From Thalassobacillus devorans (GTDB lineage Bacteria > Bacillota > Bacilli > Bacillales > Halobacillaceae), in assembly GCF_900176565.1 (NCBI RefSeq), contig NZ_FXEH01000006.1:1612001-1676000 (forward strand): a DNA stretch of 64,000 nt. Direction: 5' to 3'. Positions 10,261 to 20,760 of the stretch are shown in pieces. How positions within the stretch are numbered: the first letter of the stretch is position 1; each line of letters opens with the position of its first letter. Made by a program: the position numbers and the translations under genes. The notes under the pieces were generated by a model. The model was given only the letters and a program-made list of their open reading frames with translations, was not told the origin of the DNA and ran no database searches.

Positions 10261-10305
10261 TAAGAAAAGACCATGCGCCTAATATTTCGGCCATGCATGG
10301 TCTTT
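10261..10305 (-). terminator. Terminator after mnmA
   Basis: Stem GCATGGTCTTT/AAAGACCATGC (10266-10276 with 10295-10305), followed by a T-rich run on the minus strand. It lies between the mnmA stop and the yrrB start, so yrrB is either read through at a reduced level or has its own start. Confidence 0.8.
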
Positions 10306-10326
10306 CTTGACCGCTTTTACAGCGTT

Positions 10327-11460
<1,134 letters not shown>

Positions 11461-11467
11461 TTAAAGC

Positions 11468-12613
11468 TTAAATCTTTTGGAGACGTCTGATTACTTGACT
11501 GATTTTTCTAGCTGCTTCTATGACGTTTTCTTTTGAGTTGGCCATTCCAAAACTGAATCGAATGGAATTGACTGTTCGCTCATCCGAAGCTCCGTACATT
11601 GCTGATAAAACATGTGAAGGCTCTACCGATCCAGCAGTACATGCACTTCCGCTTGAAGCAGCAATTCCCGCCAGGTCGAAATTCGTCAGCAGCGTTTCCA
11701 CGTTCATCCCCGGAAAGCTTACATTGACGATGGTAGCTACCATTCTGTCCGGATCACCGTTGATAGAGAAAGCTACCTCCTCTTCTAATAAGGTGTCCAA
11801 AAACAGGGCTTTATATTGTTTATAAGTTTCCACGCGAGACTCTCGTTCTTCCACCATAAGTTCTACTGCTGTTTGCAGACCTTTTACGGCAGGAAGATTC
11901 TCCGTTCCAGGGCGGCGTTTCCGCTCTTGCTCACCGCCAAAGTGCAATGTTTGCATTAATGTACCTTCCCTGGCATACAAAAAACCGATTCCTTTAGGAC
12001 CATTGATTTTATGCCCCGAGACGGTCAGCATGTCCACTTTAAGCCTTTCCACCTCGACTTCTAATGTGCCATATGCCTGTACGGCGTCTGTGTGGAAATA
12101 GGCTTGATGATTCTCCAACAGCCCACCGATCTCCTCAATAGGCTGGATCATACCTGTTTCATTATTTACCGCCATGACTGACACAACAATCGTATCATCC
12201 GCCAATTTATCTTCAAGTTCTTTAATGCTAATAAGCCCGCTTTCATCCGGGTCGAGGTAAGTGACTTGAAAACCTTCTTGTTCCAGCTGTTGTGCAGCAT
12301 GAAGCGTAGCATGATGTTCGATAGATGTGGTAATCACATGCTTCCCTTTTTCTTTATTGGCACGTGCTGTTCCAATTAAAGCCAGGTTGTCTGCTTCTGT
12401 ACCACTGCTTGTGAATATAATTTCTTTCTCATTAGCGCCGATACTCCTGGCAACTGTCCGGCGTGCATCATCTAATATCCTTCTTGCCTTCCTTCCAAAT
12501 TGATGGACGCTGGAAGGGTTTCCGAATACATCCTGAAAAACAGGCACCATACTTTCAATCACTTGCGGATGCACAGGTGTTGTCGCTGCATGATCCAGAT
12601 ATATTTCTTTCAT
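11468..12613 (-). CDS. yrvO: Cysteine desulfurase (IscS/NifS type, YrvO)
   Basis: PLP enzyme that removes sulfur from cysteine and holds it as a persulfide. 381 residues; starts MKEIYLDHAATTPVHP, has the Schiff-base lysine in VSGHKINGPKG (near 205), and the mobile cysteine in SSGSACTAGSVEPSHVL (near 330), the IscS-type loop. No isc scaffold genes are nearby; mnmA follows, so the probable job is sulfur supply for tRNA thiolation. cymR, a regulator of cysteine metabolism, lies just upstream, which gives a functional logic to the cluster. Confidence 0.95.
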   Translation of the reverse strand: MKEIYLDHAATTPVHPQVIESMVPVFQDVFGNPSSVHQFGRKARRILDDARRTVARSIGANEKEIIFTSSGTEADNLALIGTARANKEKGKHVITTSIEHHATLHAAQQLEQEGFQVTYLDPDESGLISIKELEDKLADDTIVVSVMAVNNETGMIQPIEEIGGLLENHQAYFHTDAVQAYGTLEVEVERLKVDMLTVSGHKINGPKGIGFLYAREGTLMQTLHFGGEQERKRRPGTENLPAVKGLQTAVELMVEERESRVETYKQYKALFLDTLLEEEVAFSINGDPDRMVATIVNVSFPGMNVETLLTNFDLAGIAASSGSACTAGSVEPSHVLSAMYGASDERTVNSIRFSFGMANSKENVIEAARKISQVIRRLQKI

Positions 12614-12631
12614 AAAATCACTTCCGTTTAA

Positions 12632-13051
12632 TTAAATGTAAAACATATAAGCGTCCTGGGTTTGATCCTCTACATGGTCTTTCAAATCTTCCAACGTAGT
12701 GGTGTCCAGAACTTCTTTTACTGCGTCTCTGACTCTTTTCCAAAGCGCCTGTTTAGCTGGCTCTTCGTCCTCAATCCCCTCGACCGGAGTAATCGGGCCT
12801 TCCAGAACACGTATGACATCTCCAGCTGTAATTTCATGGGGAGCTTTGGTCAACATGTAGCCTCCGTAGGCTCCCCGTACACTTTTAACAAGCCTTGCAT
12901 TCCTAAGAGGAGCGACCAACTGCTCCAGATAGTGTTCAGACAAATCTTTTTCTCGGGCAATTTGTTTTAGCGATATCGGTCCTTCACCGTACCTCTTCGC
13001 CAGTTCGATCATGATTGTCAGGCCGTACCGGCCCTTTGTAGATATTTTCAT
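12632..13051 (-). CDS. cymR: Rrf2 family cysteine metabolism repressor CymR
   Basis: Winged-helix Rrf2 repressor, master regulator of cysteine and sulfur genes in Bacillus, working with CysK as a cysteine sensor. 139 residues; the HTH region is ISLKQIAREKDLSEHYLEQL, with wing SVRGAYGGYML. It lacks the three cysteines of iron-sulfur Rrf2 members. I use the ATG at 13051 (MKISTKGRYG), which has AAAGGTG six bases upstream; the three upstream codons overlap this RBS. The start lies inside the 3' end of the upstream membrane protein gene, a 68-base overlap. Confidence 0.95.
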   Translation of the reverse strand: MKISTKGRYGLTIMIELAKRYGEGPISLKQIAREKDLSEHYLEQLVAPLRNARLVKSVRGAYGGYMLTKAPHEITAGDVIRVLEGPITPVEGIEDEEPAKQALWKRVRDAVKEVLDTTTLEDLKDHVEDQTQDAYMFYI

Positions 13052-13688
13052 GCTTTTCACCTTTCTTCAGGAAAAAGTTAAGTAACTGCTTCGCTTGTGG
13101 CAGGGAAAACCCGACCATTGTTCCAAGGAATAGTGCAATAATTACTGTCCCAATGCCTACTGGACCGCCGAGCATCCATCCAAGTAATGCAATGATTATT
13201 TCATTCCAGTTTCTAACGGTGGATACCTTCCAGCCCGTAGCTTCGGTCAATACGAGCATCAGACTGTCACGCGGGCCAGCTCCCATACCAGGAGCCACAT
13301 AAATACCGATGCCATAGGCCATTACAATCGTTCCTATGATAAAAACAACTATCGCAACCCATAATTGTTCAGGTTCCGGTAATACCCAGTTAAAAAAATC
13401 AATAAATACACCAATTAGGACCATATTCAATACCGTGCCTATTTGCGGCCATTGTTTCTGTGCAATCGAAGTAACAGCAACGATAACCAGACCGGCAATG
13501 ATTGCCCATGTTCCTATGGTTAATCCTAATTGTACAAATAATCCATAATGAAAGACATCCCATGGGCCAATTCCAAGAACTTTTGCTTGTATGGTTAGTG
13601 AAATGCCCAATGCCAGTATAATCAAGCCAATCACAAAAAATGACCAGCGTACCATGTAATGATAAAAATCATTCGGATGGCGAGACAT
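12984..13688 (-). CDS. YczE/YyaS/YitT-type membrane protein
   Basis: 234-residue integral membrane protein with about five hydrophobic segments and the family motifs QAKVLGIGPWDVFHYGL and YVAPGMGAGPRDSLML. The B. subtilis relative YczE is needed for full surfactin production by an unknown mechanism; some relatives are called transporters without proof. The hydrophilic tail after about residue 205 is encoded over the start of cymR in another frame. The two genes are likely translationally coupled. Substrate and role here are unknown. Confidence 0.8.
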   Translation of the reverse strand: MSRHPNDFYHYMVRWSFFVIGLIILALGISLTIQAKVLGIGPWDVFHYGLFVQLGLTIGTWAIIAGLVIVAVTSIAQKQWPQIGTVLNMVLIGVFIDFFNWVLPEPEQLWVAIVVFIIGTIVMAYGIGIYVAPGMGAGPRDSLMLVLTEATGWKVSTVRNWNEIIIALLGWMLGGPVGIGTVIIALFLGTMVGFSLPQAKQLLNFFLKKGEKHENIYKGPVRPDNHDRTGEEVR

Positions 13689-13815
13689 ATACTCCCCCCT
13701 GACTAAAATGCTAGACTGCTTCTTAAAATAAATGAAGTTTGCCTTGAATCGTCAACCTCCATGGCAATATATAAGCTGCACGGATACTGCCAATCTTGTA
13801 CTTATAACAAACGCT

Positions 13816-13824
13816 ATTATAGCA
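13816..13824 (-). promoter_or_regulatory. Extended -10 promoter for the yczE-like/cymR unit
   Basis: Minus strand TGCTATAAT is an extended -10 box with a poor -35. It would start transcription near 13809, 120 bases before the membrane protein gene. A weaker plus-strand promoter for rarA (TTGTAC, 16 bases, TATAGC at 13796-13823) overlaps it, so the divergent genes probably share this control region. Confidence 0.5.
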
Positions 13825-13905
13825 TGAATGTACAGCTCTTGCATTCTATCTGAAATATCACTACGCTTATCAAAAGAAGAACGACGATAAAGGGGACAAA
13901 AAAGA

Positions 13906-15183
13906 ATGAAACAAAAACCATTAGCTTTTCGAATGCGGCCGACGAATATAGATGAAATCATCGGGCAGAAACATCTCGTTTCAGAAGGCAAAACAATTAG
14001 GAGAATGGTGCAAGCAAACCGGCTGGCATCGATGATATTATTCGGCCCTCCAGGCACCGGAAAGACATCGATGGCAATGGCATTGGCTAAAAGCCTCGGC
14101 CTTCCTTTTAAAGTTCTTAACGCAGTGACAGATAAAAAGAAAGACATGGAAATTGCTGTCGAAGAAGCAAAAATGCATGGGCAAATGGTGCTGATCCTTG
14201 ATGAAGTCCACCGATTAGATAAAGGGAAACAAGATTTCCTTCTTCCACACCTGGAAACCAATTTGCTGACACTGATCGGTTGTACAACCAGCAATCCTTA
14301 TCATTCCATCAATCCAGCAATCCGGAGCCGTTGCCACCTGTTTGAACTTTACCGTCTCGGCAAAGAGGATATAAAAGAAGCTTTGAACCGGGCCATCACC
14401 GATGAAAGAGAAGGACTCGGAGAACTGTCCCTTGAAGTATCCAATGATGCCATGGAACACTTTGCCCAAGCGGCGAATGGAGATTTACGTGCAGCATTAA
14501 ACGGACTGGAACTTGCCGCCTATTCCACACCTGCAGACCAGGATGGAACGATTCCTATAACCCTTGCAACTGCTGAAGAGTGCATGCAAAAAAAGAGCTT
14601 TTCCCATGATAAAGACGGGGACGCGCATTATGATGTTCTATCAGCATTCCAGAAATCGATTCGGGGAAGTGATATCAATGCTGCGCTTCACTATTTAGGC
14701 CGTTTAATTGAAGCTGGAGACCTTGACAGTATTGCCAGAAGATTAGTCGTCATCGCTTATGAAGACATAGGCCTTGCTAATCCACAGGCAGGACCACGTG
14801 CTGTTGCAGCGGTAGAAGCGGCGGAACGCCTAGGCTTCCCAGAAGCAAGGATTCCGCTTTCTGTTGCAGTATCGGAATTAGCGTTGTCCCCTAAATCGAA
14901 CAGTGCTTATAAAGCATTAGACGAAGCTTTAAGTGATATCAGAAACGGAAACAGCGGGGAAGTCCCTTTACACTTGAAAGATTCTCACTATAAGGGAGCT
15001 AAAAAACTAGGAAGAGGTGTGGAGTATAAATATCCACACAACTACGAGAATGCATGGGTCAATCAACAATACCTGCCTGATACCATCAAACATAAAAAAT
15101 ATTACCAGCCTAAAAGTACGGGTAAGTTTGAGCAGGCTATAAAACAAGTCTATGAGAAAATAAACCAGCAAAAAAATAAATAA
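13906..15183 (+). CDS. rarA: Replication-associated recombination protein RarA
   Basis: AAA+ ATPase of the RarA/MgsA/WRNIP1 family that acts at stalled replication forks and interacts with single-strand binding protein. 425 residues with Walker A LFGPPGTGKTSMA at 45-57, Walker B LILDEVHRLDKGK near 100, sensor region IGCTTSNPYHSINPAIRSR, and the C-terminal tetramerisation domain ending in VNQQYLPDTIKHKKYYQP. It is transcribed away from the cymR unit and followed by the RsfA-type gene. Confidence 0.94.
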   Translation: MKQKPLAFRMRPTNIDEIIGQKHLVSEGKTIRRMVQANRLASMILFGPPGTGKTSMAMALAKSLGLPFKVLNAVTDKKKDMEIAVEEAKMHGQMVLILDEVHRLDKGKQDFLLPHLETNLLTLIGCTTSNPYHSINPAIRSRCHLFELYRLGKEDIKEALNRAITDEREGLGELSLEVSNDAMEHFAQAANGDLRAALNGLELAAYSTPADQDGTIPITLATAEECMQKKSFSHDKDGDAHYDVLSAFQKSIRGSDINAALHYLGRLIEAGDLDSIARRLVVIAYEDIGLANPQAGPRAVAAVEAAERLGFPEARIPLSVAVSELALSPKSNSAYKALDEALSDIRNGNSGEVPLHLKDSHYKGAKKLGRGVEYKYPHNYENAWVNQQYLPDTIKHKKYYQPKSTGKFEQAIKQVYEKINQQKNK

Positions 15184-15294
15184 TCATTGCTATAGTGGTA
15201 TAAATCCTTTTCTTAGTGGTCACAATAGGCATAAAAATAACAAACTAGTTTTTAAAAATACTAGATAGATCATTAAGATTAGGAGTGAATGAAA

Positions 15295-15963
15295 ATGACA
15301 AAAGTCAGGCAGGATGCATGGTCTCATGAAGATGATTTATTGTTAGCGGAAACTGTTTTAAGACATATCAGAGAAGGAAGCACCCAGCTGAAAGCATTCG
15401 ACGAAGTTGGAGATGCTCTAAATCGCACTTCCGCGGCATGCGGGTTCCGATGGAATGCAGAAGTCAGGCAAAAATATGATCAGGCAATTGAAATTGCAAA
15501 AAAACAACGGAAAGAGAAGAAACGGGCAGAAGCTATGGAACAGCCAAAACGACCGGCTAAAGCCCAGGATAAATTCGCGGAAGTGGATACTAATCCATCA
15601 TTAGTACAGGAACCGGGTACTGTGAGCCATGCTTCTGATGGCCCTGTTGCCCAGTTGAATCTTAGTTCAGTCATTGATTATTTACGTAACCTTCAATCTG
15701 ATATGGAATACTCTACAAATCATAGAAACAAACTAGAAAAAGTCACTGCTGAAAACAGACAACTTAAAGAGGACAAAGAAAAACTGGAACATCAATATGC
15801 GCAGCTGCAACGTCAGTTAGTCACGATGCAGGATGATTATCAGGCTTTGATTCAAATCATGGATCGGGCTAGAAAGATGATTGTATTTGATGAAGATGGG
15901 GACTTTGCCAAACCACAATTCCGTATGGAACGAAATGGAAACCTGGAACAGGTTGCAAAATAA
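15295..15963 (+). CDS. RsfA family transcriptional regulator
   Basis: 222-residue DNA-binding protein. The N-terminal Myb/SANT-like domain, WSHEDDLLLAETVLRHI to CGFRWNAEVRQKY (residues about 6-60), is typical of RsfA, a prespore regulator of sigmaF-dependent genes. The C-terminal part (about 135-205) is a coiled coil (ENRQLKEDKEKLEHQYAQLQ). I use the ATG at 15295 because AGGAG lies nine bases upstream, against only three for the ATG at 15289. Whether it controls forespore genes here is inference; several paralogues of this family exist in spore formers. It ends at a bidirectional terminator. Confidence 0.82.
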   Translation: MTKVRQDAWSHEDDLLLAETVLRHIREGSTQLKAFDEVGDALNRTSAACGFRWNAEVRQKYDQAIEIAKKQRKEKKRAEAMEQPKRPAKAQDKFAEVDTNPSLVQEPGTVSHASDGPVAQLNLSSVIDYLRNLQSDMEYSTNHRNKLEKVTAENRQLKEDKEKLEHQYAQLQRQLVTMQDDYQALIQIMDRARKMIVFDEDGDFAKPQFRMERNGNLEQVAK

Positions 15964-15983
15964 CCTACAACCCAGCAGTCCGA

Positions 15984-16022
15984 AAAAAAAGCAGGAAGCG
16001 TATAATCGCTTCCTGCTTTTTT
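15984..16022. terminator. Bidirectional terminator between the RsfA-type gene and tcdA
   Basis: Perfect stem GCAGGAAGCG/CGCTTCCTGC (15991-16016) with A-run before and T-run after, so it can stop transcription from both converging genes. Confidence 0.9.
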
Positions 16023-16776
16023 AGTTCCGTTCTATATCGATCGTCTTTACTATCTCATTAACTACATAACTGGCCATAATCAGCCCTGCAACGGAAGGCA
16101 CAAATGCATTAGAAGAGGGAGGCATCTCCGCTTTCCTAGTTTCTGCATTCTCCGGCGCTACCTCTTTTCTTACATCTTCTTTGATTTTTATTGGCTTTTC
16201 CTGTGAGTATACAACAGGAACGCCTTTTTTAATCCCTGCTTCCCGTAATTTTTTTCGAATCACCTTAGCAATAGGATCATAGCTGGTCTTGAAAATATCC
16301 GCTATTTGAAACTTGGTGGGGTCCGTTTTATTCGCAGCACCCATACTAGAGATAATCGGTATATCGCGTGAAATACATTCTTTAATAAGGTGTACTTTAT
16401 AGATAATCGTATCACTGGCATCTACGATAAAGTCAGGCTGATAATCAAATAATGTTTCGTACGTCTCTTCCGTATAAAACATATTTAGAGTAATTACTTC
16501 ACATTCTGGGTTAATATCACGAATTCGTTCCTTCATTAATTCAGCTTTAGGTTGTCCGATCGTAGAAAGGAGTGCAGGCAATTGTCGGTTAATATTTGTT
16601 ATATCCACCACGTCTTTATCGATCAATATTAACTTGCCTATACCTGTCCTGGCTAAGGCTTCGACACTAAAGGAGCCGACACCCCCAATTCCTAACACAG
16701 CTACTGTAGAACCCTTCAGTAACTCTAAGCCTTCTTTTCCGATCGCCAACTCATTCCGTGAAAATTGATGCAACAT
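16021..16776 (-). CDS. tcdA: tRNA threonylcarbamoyladenosine dehydratase TcdA
   Basis: E1-like enzyme that converts t6A37 of ANN-decoding tRNAs to the cyclic form. 251 residues; nucleotide-binding fold GIGGVGSFSVEALARTGIGK, then LIDKDVVDITNINRQLPA with the conserved Asp, Arg and Asn residues of ThiF/MoeB proteins, and ISSMGAANKTDP. B. subtilis YrvM is the homologue, in the same position beside aspS and 6S RNA. The stop codon sits at the edge of the bidirectional terminator. Confidence 0.93.
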   Translation of the reverse strand: MLHQFSRNELAIGKEGLELLKGSTVAVLGIGGVGSFSVEALARTGIGKLILIDKDVVDITNINRQLPALLSTIGQPKAELMKERIRDINPECEVITLNMFYTEETYETLFDYQPDFIVDASDTIIYKVHLIKECISRDIPIISSMGAANKTDPTKFQIADIFKTSYDPIAKVIRKKLREAGIKKGVPVVYSQEKPIKIKEDVRKEVAPENAETRKAEMPPSSNAFVPSVAGLIMASYVVNEIVKTIDIERN

Positions 16777-16884
16777 AACGATAAGTCGCCCCTTTCATTA
16801 AAAAACCGGCTTCGCGCCTAGTCTTTATTGCGGAAGCCTTCTTATATAGATTATCTTTAACCAATTAACCTTTCTTAAAGTAAA

Positions 16885-17112
16885 AAAACCTTAAGGTTCC
16901 CCTTAAGGTCTTTACGTATGTAAGTCCAATCCCAATTGTGCCGTTGTTTCATGAGTTTTGAACCCGCTCCTAGCAGGTGGGTGCCCTGTTCCATGCTTCA
17001 TGCGTCCTCATCGGAATGAGGCTTGCACTCCACATGGAAACGCCAGGCTCCCTGTACATAAATGTTCGGTCAAAACGTACATTCGAACAACGTACACATC
17101 AGGATTGGTTCC
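16885..17112 (-). ncRNA. ssrS: 6S RNA (SsrSA/BsrA type)
   Basis: On the minus strand the RNA starts near AATCCTGATGTG (17095-17106), has GACCGAACATTTATG, then AAGCCTCATTCCGATGAGG, then GGGTTCAAAACTCATGAAAC and ACGGCA. It closes with GGGATTGG, which pairs with CCAATCC at the 5' end. The terminator ACCTTAAGG/CCTTAAGGT plus T-run ends at 16881. These blocks match Bacillus 6S-1 RNA, which lies at the same site between aspS and yrvM. It binds sigmaA RNA polymerase and damps transcription in stationary phase. The exact 5' end is uncertain by about 15 bases. It fills most of the 431-base gap between tcdA and aspS. Confidence 0.93.
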
Positions 17113-17207
17113 TTTACTTTGTAATCAAATAATAGCATACGTCAGACTAAATATCAATAAGTTTGCCAGGACGTTTTTGTATTAATAATTACACCATTTT
17201 ATCAAGC

Positions 17208-18986
17208 TCACTGTTCTTCTTTTACTTTTGTTGCGGTCGTTTTTAGATGTAATTCTTCTAGTTGTGCTTCACTGACTTCCCCAGGAGCTTCTGTCAATAA
17301 GCAGGAGGCAGATGCAGTTTTAGGGAATAGAATGGTATCCCTTAGATTGTTTCGGCCGGCAAGAAGCATTACAATGCGATCAAGACCTAAAGCTATGCCG
17401 CCATGTGGAGGAGTGCCATATTCAAGTGCTTCAAGCAGGAATCCGAATTGCTCTTCCGCTTCTTCCTTAGAAAACCCTAGAACTTCAAACATTTGATCCT
17501 GCAGCTCTTTATGATAAATACGAAGAGATCCTCCACCCAATTCATAGCCATTCAACACTAAGTCATAGGCTTGGGCATGGACTTTTGCCGGATCTGTCTC
17601 TAATAGCTCCACTTCCTCAGGTTCCGGCATCGTGAATGGATGATGGGCTGCGAAATAACGTCCAGCGTCCTCATCATACTCTAACAATGGCCAATCAGTT
17701 ACCCATAAGAAGTTGAATTTACTTTCATCAATTACTTCCAGCTGTTTGCCGAGCATTAAACGTAAAGCACCCAGGCCTTCCTGTACGACTGTTGTCTTGT
17801 CAGCTAAAAAGAGAATCAAGTCCCCCGGTTCAGCGTGGACTGCATTGCCAAGTCCGATCAACTCCTCTTCGCTGAAGAACTTAGCGATTGGACCATTCCA
17901 TTGAGCTTCGTCAACCTTCATCCATGCTAAGCCTTTTGCTCCATACCCTTTGACAAATTCAGTCAGCTTATCAATGTCTTTTCTGGAAAATCCATCGGCC
18001 TGGCCTTTGACATTTATGGCACTTACCTGGCCGCCTGAAGTTACGGCACCACTGAATACCTTAAACCCAGAGTCTTTTACCACTTCAGAGACATTCACCA
18101 GCTCCATCCCGAAGCGAGTATCGGGTTTATCGGAGCCGAAGCGTTCCATCGCTTCCTCATAACGCATCCTGGGTAGTGGAGTTTCCAGCTCAATGCCTTT
18201 TACCTCCTTCATGACTCTCGCCATCATCCGTTCCGTCATATCCATGATTTCCTCTTTGGACATGAAGGAAGTCTCGATATCAATTTGGGTGAATTCCGGC
18301 TGGCGGTCTGCCCGCAAATCCTCATCACGGAAACAGCGGGCAATCTGATAGTATTTTTCAAAACCAGACATCATAAGTAATTGCTTGAACAATTGCGGTG
18401 ACTGTGGCAAAGCATAGAACTCACCTGGATGAACTCGGCTTGGTACCAGGTAATCCCGTGCCCCCTCCGGAGTACTTTTAGTCAACATTGGTGTTTCCAT
18501 TTCCAGGTAGTCATCCTCATTCAAGAAGTTTCGTACCACTTGAGTTGTTTTATGACGTAATCGGAATGTCTCTTGCATTGGTTTCCTTCTTAAATCCAAG
18601 TAACGATATTTTAGTCGAAGATCTTCTGCCACATCCGATTCTTCTTCAATCATAAATGGCGGGTTCTTTGCTTTGTTAAGAATTTCGACTTTTTCTGCCT
18701 GAACTTCTATAGCACCTGTTTCCAGGTTCTTATTGATGGTACTCTCATTTCTTCCAAGCACTTCACCATGTATCTCTAATACATATTCATTTCTGACGCT
18801 TTCCGCCGTCTCCAAAGCCGCTCCGGAAATCTCTGGGTTGAATACAACCTGGACAATCCCGGAACGGTCTCTTAAATCAATAAAAATTAACCCGCCTAAA
18901 TCCCGGCGTTTTTGTACCCAGCCTTTCAACGTAACTTTACTGCCGATATCTGATTCACGCAGTCTGCCGCAATGATGTCGTGCCAT
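17208..18986 (-). CDS. aspS: Aspartate-tRNA ligase
   Basis: Class IIb synthetase of the bacterial type. 592 residues: N-terminal OB-fold anticodon-binding domain ([20 protein letters not shown]), motif 2 [18 protein letters not shown] near 220, the bacterial GAD insertion (about 310-420), and motif 3 [13 protein letters not shown] near 535. Starts one base after the hisS stop, forming a hisS-aspS operon downstream of a T-box. Whether it is strictly Asp-specific depends on the presence of AsnRS or GatCAB elsewhere and cannot be seen here. Confidence 0.97.
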   Translation of the reverse strand: MARHHCGRLRESDIGSKVTLKGWVQKRRDLGGLIFIDLRDRSGIVQVVFNPEISGAALETAESVRNEYVLEIHGEVLGRNESTINKNLETGAIEVQAEKVEILNKAKNPPFMIEEESDVAEDLRLKYRYLDLRRKPMQETFRLRHKTTQVVRNFLNEDDYLEMETPMLTKSTPEGARDYLVPSRVHPGEFYALPQSPQLFKQLLMMSGFEKYYQIARCFRDEDLRADRQPEFTQIDIETSFMSKEEIMDMTERMMARVMKEVKGIELETPLPRMRYEEAMERFGSDKPDTRFGMELVNVSEVVKDSGFKVFSGAVTSGGQVSAINVKGQADGFSRKDIDKLTEFVKGYGAKGLAWMKVDEAQWNGPIAKFFSEEELIGLGNAVHAEPGDLILFLADKTTVVQEGLGALRLMLGKQLEVIDESKFNFLWVTDWPLLEYDEDAGRYFAAHHPFTMPEPEEVELLETDPAKVHAQAYDLVLNGYELGGGSLRIYHKELQDQMFEVLGFSKEEAEEQFGFLLEALEYGTPPHGGIALGLDRIVMLLAGRNNLRDTILFPKTASASCLLTEAPGEVSEAQLEELHLKTTATKVKEEQ

Positions 18987-18987
18987 C

Positions 18988-20262
18988 TCAATTCCCTCCT
19001 GCTAGTTCGTTCTTTAAATAAGTGACCAATTCATCCAGCGATACTTCTTTTTGCTCACCAGTTTCCATAAATTTTACGTTCGCCTGGCCAGCTTCCAATT
19101 CGTTTTCGCCTAGCACAATCACATATTTTGCCTTATGTCGGTCTGCAGACTTGAATTGGCTTTTGATTTTTCTGCCTAGGTAGTCTTTATCTACCTGTAC
19201 ACCTGCTTTTCGAAGCTGATAAGTGAGTCGGACAGCTTCTTTTTCTGCCTGGTCTCCCAATGCAACAAAGTAGCAATCAATTCCATCATTAACTGGTAAT
19301 TCTATTCCTTCAGCCTCTAATGCCATCAATAGCCGCTCAATACTTAACGCAAAGCCGATTCCCGGTGTTTCCGGTCCGCCCATATCTTCCACCAGGCCGT
19401 TATATCGGCCGCCGCCACTCAATGTTGTGATAGCTCCAAAACCTTCAGCGTCACTCATTATTTCAAAAGCGGTATGGTTATAATAATCCAACCCCCGGAC
19501 AAGATTTTTATCGACGACATATGGAATTTCCATGGCATCTAAATAGGATTTCACCTGTTCAAAATACTCGCTGGATTCCTCATTCAAATAATCCAATACA
19601 GATGGTGCTGTTTCCATTGCCGGGTGTTCTCTATCTTTTTTACAATCAAGAACCCGAAGCGGATTTTTATCAAGACGTACCTGGCAGTCCTCGCACAATT
19701 CTTCCCTATGAGGATCAAAGTGTTTGATTAACGCTTCACGGTGCTGCTTACGGCTTTCCGAGTCACCTAAGCTGTTGATTACTAATTTCAACGATTTCAG
19801 CCCAAGCTCCTGATAGGATGCCATTGCCAGTGCCATCACTTCCGCATCGATAGCTGGATCAGCACTCCCCATTGCTTCAATACCAAATTGGTAGAACTGT
19901 CGCATTCTTCCTTGCTGTGGCCGTTCATATCGGAACATCGGTCCGATATAGAATAATTTCGTCGGCTGCAATGGCTGACCGAATACTTTATGTTCCACAA
20001 AAGAGCGTACGACAGAAGCAGTCCCTTCTGGACGGAGGGTTAAACTTCTTCCTCCACGATCTTCAAAGGTATACATTTCTTTTTGAACAATATCAGTCGT
20101 GTCCCCTACGCCTCGTTGGAATAACTCCGTATGTTCAAATACCGGGGTACGGATCTCCCGATAATTGTATTTTTTACATAGTTCGATTAAAGCATTTTCT
20201 ACATACTGCCATTTTTCGGACGTACCAGGAAGAATATCCTGTGTCCCTCTTGGTGCCTTCAT
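18988..20262 (-). CDS. hisS: Histidine-tRNA ligase
   Basis: Class IIa synthetase, 424 residues. Motif 2 region has [10 protein letters not shown] and [11 protein letters not shown]; the histidine-binding motif is [13 protein letters not shown] near 258; motif 3 is [15 protein letters not shown]; the C-terminal anticodon-binding domain ends the protein. The frame continues 16 codons upstream, but ATG 20262 ([13 protein letters not shown]) follows GGAGG eight bases away and matches the family start. Controlled by the upstream T-box. Confidence 0.97.
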   Translation of the reverse strand: MKAPRGTQDILPGTSEKWQYVENALIELCKKYNYREIRTPVFEHTELFQRGVGDTTDIVQKEMYTFEDRGGRSLTLRPEGTASVVRSFVEHKVFGQPLQPTKLFYIGPMFRYERPQQGRMRQFYQFGIEAMGSADPAIDAEVMALAMASYQELGLKSLKLVINSLGDSESRKQHREALIKHFDPHREELCEDCQVRLDKNPLRVLDCKKDREHPAMETAPSVLDYLNEESSEYFEQVKSYLDAMEIPYVVDKNLVRGLDYYNHTAFEIMSDAEGFGAITTLSGGGRYNGLVEDMGGPETPGIGFALSIERLLMALEAEGIELPVNDGIDCYFVALGDQAEKEAVRLTYQLRKAGVQVDKDYLGRKIKSQFKSADRHKAKYVIVLGENELEAGQANVKFMETGEQKEVSLDELVTYLKNELAGGN

Positions 20263-20330
20263 CTCAACATCCTCCTTTATATCATTATCAGTTGCCTCTC
20301 TGGATACCAAGGTTTTCTTATGTTTTATTA

Positions 20331-20601
20331 AAAAATAAAAAACTCCCGTCCCTTATAAAAAAGGGACGGGAGTTACCCGCGTTGCCACCCTGGTTGAAAC
20401 ATACTTCCGCATGTTTCCTCTCCATACAGTTAACGCCTGTTTACGGCTGAGCCTACTCCTTGTTCGACACAGCACCTAAAGAATGTCTTTCACCAGGGCA
20501 TTACACAGAAATGCTTCCAGCCACAAGGCATTTCCTCTCTGTCTGCATGTCTCCTGATTACTTTTTCTCTCATCGGTTTTAACGACTCTATTTTAGAATT
20601 G
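20331..20601 (-). promoter_or_regulatory. T-box riboswitch leader of hisS-aspS
   Basis: T-box AGGGTGGCAACGCGG at 20377-20391, directly followed by an intrinsic terminator with stem AACTCCCGTCCCTT/AAGGGACGGGAGTT and a T-run on the minus strand (to 20331). The 270-base leader begins at the promoter at 20608-20636. Uncharged tRNA should switch on the hisS-aspS operon. I could not fix the specifier triplet by eye. With its promoter this fills most of the 498 bases before the amidase gene. Confidence 0.94.
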
Positions 20602-20607
20602 ATTATA

Positions 20608-20636
20608 ATCATATGATTCCAAAAAGGTAATGTCAA
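20608..20636 (-). promoter_or_regulatory. SigmaA promoter of the hisS T-box operon
   Basis: TTGACA (20631-20636), 17 bases, TATGAT (20608-20613) on the minus strand; start near 20601. Confidence 0.85.
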
Positions 20637-20760
20637 GCTTTTCTTTATATTTTTCTATATTTAGCTCGAAAAAATAATGGAAAAAAAGGTATTTTAAAGA
20701 AAATGTCGAAATGGTACTATTAAACTCGAATAATAAACTATTTTAAAGGAGGTATTTTAT

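Noticed and set aside
19872..20450. 192-codon plus-strand frame opposite hisS and its leader
   Set aside because: Antisense shadow of hisS and the T-box; no RBS and no recognisable protein.
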